From CAIVPM01 sp964477265 (GTDB lineage Bacteria; Bacteroidota; Bacteroidia; Chitinophagales; Chitinophagaceae), in the NCBI GenBank assembly GCA_964477265.1, contig CAYZDJ010000004.1, positions 1 to 64,000 of the forward strand: a stretch of DNA of 64,000 nt. The letters run 5' to 3'. The notes beneath the pieces were generated by a model. It did no database searches and was not told where the DNA came from. It saw only the letters and a program-made list of their open reading frames with translations. The translations under genes and the position numbers were made by a program. Below, piece by piece: positions 62,379 through 64,000 of the stretch. Every line of letters starts with the position of its first letter. The stretch's first letter is position 1.

Positions 62379-62562
62379 ATTTTTTTGTTTAAGGTTTAAG
62401 GTTTGATGTTTAAGGTTATGATAACTTGAAACCTTAGACTTGAAACGTTAAACTTTTGAAAGTGTGCAAATATAAAAGAGTTGAGTTGTGGTCATCTATA
62501 ATACAAAATCAAAAAATTATTATTTGCAAATAATATCTTTGAAACCAATATAAAAACCTGTC

Positions 62563-63204
62563 ATGAAAATAATCTGTATTGTTTGTGTAACAATTATTTT
62601 TATAGTATCATCTTGCTCATCTGCAAAACTTAATTTTAGAGCATACCCCACATTAAATGATGAAATAGAGGCATATAACTTAAACGGTATTGATACCCTT
62701 GTTGATATTGGTTGCAACTGGGGTTTTATGACAGAATTTATTGAATACAAATATCCTTCAATGTACTTTATTCTTGAGGATTTACCTGAATTTACAAACT
62801 ATGTAAAAAACAAACAAATGAATACACAATCCTGTGTATCAAAAACGCTAAGGGGGATGAAAAAAAAGTATCAATTTGTAGCTGGCTTTGAAGATAGTAT
62901 TCCCCTGCCAAGCAATTCGTATAAAAAAGTATTGTGTCGCAAGACTGTTCACGAATTTACCAACGTAGAAAAAATGGTTAGCGAATTAACAAGAATATTA
63001 AAAAACGATGGTGAGTTAATTATCGTAGAACCAGAACCATTTGAGGGTCATGAATATGACAAATATTGTAAAAGAAAACATTTAACTACCGAAGAGATTA
63101 TTAAAATATTTAGTAAATTAAAATTAGTTAAAAGCTACAAAATTCCTTACAAGGAAGGTAAAATTAGTTGGCAAATGGCAGTATTACGTTTTACTAAAAA
63201 TTAG
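62563..63204 (+). CDS. Predicted lipoprotein with a methyltransferase-like fold (213 aa)
   Basis: The N-terminus MKIICIVCVTIIFIVSSCSS is a lipoprotein signal with Cys at position 18. After it, residues about 42-190 follow the class I AdoMet methyltransferase order: LVDIGCNWGFMTEFIE (motif I), then FILEDLPEF, SIPLPSNSYKKVLCRKTVHEF (motif IV region), and ELTRILKNDGELIIVEP. AdoMet is not known to reach the periplasm. Either the signal is not used, a cytoplasmic start lies downstream, or the fold has been recruited for another job. It stands between ffh and another lipoprotein gene. Confidence 0.75.
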   Translation: MKIICIVCVTIIFIVSSCSSAKLNFRAYPTLNDEIEAYNLNGIDTLVDIGCNWGFMTEFIEYKYPSMYFILEDLPEFTNYVKNKQMNTQSCVSKTLRGMKKKYQFVAGFEDSIPLPSNSYKKVLCRKTVHEFTNVEKMVSELTRILKNDGELIIVEPEPFEGHEYDKYCKRKHLTTEEIIKIFSKLKLVKSYKIPYKEGKISWQMAVLRFTKN

Positions 63205-63333
63205 TGTTCTTCTAAAATAAATATGCATATTTATTTTAGGTTTTTATTAAGAATTGATTGAATAGTTTTGAGTATTCCTTTCAAACTTTTATAGAGTTGA
63301 AAACTTGATAAAAGCTAAGCCAAACAAAACCGA

Positions 63334-63996
63334 ATGAAAAAAATTCTCTACTTACTCATTTGTATTATTTCTCTCACGTCTTGCAAATCAATTATTATGA
63401 ATACATTGATAAAAGACGCTAAAGTTGAGAACACAAAATCGATACAAGAATTTCAATTAAAAAATAAATTTGATACAAGTAATAGTTTTATTGCACAAGC
63501 AGATTCTGCAACAGCAATTCGTTGGTTAACAAAAGGAATTAGTGGTTTTGATATTTATAACAAAAAAGGCGAAATGCTTGAATTTATTGGTGCTGCACAA
63601 TGTAGTGGATTAATTTTTGAATATTTTTTGGAAGGAAAATTAGATAGCTTTAAAGTAGATAAAGGAGAAACAAACTTGCAAAAAATTTTAGACAGTTGCT
63701 ACAATTATCAAAACAAAAAAACAGTAATTAGTGAATTGCCACAAACAAACTATTACGTTGTTGTTTATTGGGCAAAGTATGCAGGTAAAAAATTTGGATA
63801 TAAAGAAGGAGTAAAATATTTAGAAGATGAAATTAAAAATGACACACTAAAAAAAAATACTATAACTCTACTAAAAATAAATACAGACTTACAAGAAAGT
63901 TGGGGAATGAAACCAAATGGAAAAGGAAGTGTTAAAGTGAAAGTAAAAAACAAAGAAGCAGAAATTATTTTTGGTGAATTACCTGTAAAAAAATAA
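63334..63996 (+). CDS. Hypothetical lipoprotein (220 aa)
   Basis: The start MKKILYLLICIISLTSCKSI is a lipoprotein signal peptide with lipobox LTSC. The rest is a mixed alpha/beta protein with KGISGFDIYNKKGEMLEFIGAAQC and YYVVVYWAKYAGKKFGY. No domain is recognised. Its predicted place is the cell envelope, outer membrane facing inward or outward. It is separated from the previous gene by about 130 bases. Confidence 0.65.
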   Translation: MKKILYLLICIISLTSCKSIIMNTLIKDAKVENTKSIQEFQLKNKFDTSNSFIAQADSATAIRWLTKGISGFDIYNKKGEMLEFIGAAQCSGLIFEYFLEGKLDSFKVDKGETNLQKILDSCYNYQNKKTVISELPQTNYYVVVYWAKYAGKKFGYKEGVKYLEDEIKNDTLKKNTITLLKINTDLQESWGMKPNGKGSVKVKVKNKEAEIIFGELPVKK

Positions 63997-64000
63997 AATG

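Overview
The window is chromosomal DNA of an AT-rich member of the Bacteroidota, probably Chitinophagia/Chitinophagaceae-like (the family is inference). Supporting signs are promoters of the Bacteroidota type (TTTG, then TAnnTTTG), a secreted protein ending in a type IX secretion sorting domain, futalosine-route menaquinone genes, a BshA-type bacillithiol gene, a MetH without its homocysteine domain, and almost no Shine-Dalgarno sites.

Positions 1 to about 21,000 look like one integrated mobile element. Its right end is a large serine recombinase (19427-20977) whose reading frame runs through the terminator and antisense strand of a tRNA-Glu(UUC) gene (20940-21011). The left end lies outside the window. 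The element has three parts. (a) At the left is a leftward cluster of unfamiliar genes: two adjacent beta-rich proteins that resemble each other, a glycine-rich membrane-active protein, a 643-residue protein with a transglutaminase/papain-like Cys-His-Asp domain, an LEA14-like membrane-anchored protein, a small membrane protein, a small helix-turn-helix (HTH) protein and a 190-residue protein. A short motif of the type [EDQ]-G-[LMF]-[DE]-[GE] recurs in at least three of these proteins. It looks like the structural module of an undescribed, possibly tailless, provirus. (b) In the middle is a defence island: a DUF4365(DREN-like)-APAZ protein plus a short, catalytically dead prokaryotic Argonaute (a SPARDA-like system), a type I restriction-modification system (hsdM, hsdS, hsdR), and a DUF3800 gene flanked by two candidate small RNAs on the opposite strand. 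(c) At the right are a membrane protein, a Xre/ImmA-like regulator with a broken HExxH motif, a second copy of the small HTH protein, a 116-residue protein and the recombinase. Parts (a) and (c) are tied together by the paralogous HTH genes and by three arrays of helically phased 10-bp repeats (4461-4520, 5442-5501, 18982-19071).

From 21,000 to 64,000 the content is ordinary chromosome. In order it holds: the rpsF-rpsR-rplI operon with a structured leader; a secreted parallel beta-helix protein; metH (C-terminal domains); katG; a lipid A-type acyltransferase; atpG; scpB; a family 9 glycosyltransferase; a TonB-dependent receptor; an MFS transporter; a flavin reductase; mqnB and mqnD; a geranylgeranyl-reductase-like flavoprotein; a heptose-phosphate kinase; an ORF6N protein with internal palindromes; an isoaspartyl peptidase; bshA; an LD-carboxypeptidase; rnpA-yidD; a PpiD-like foldase; nadA; a type I secretion-like ABC/HlyD/TolC operon with a degenerate ATPase; a HerA-like ATPase; an RDD protein; kup; ffh; a predicted lipoprotein with a methyltransferase fold; and a lipoprotein. 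Dispersed palindromic intergenic repeats separate many of these genes.
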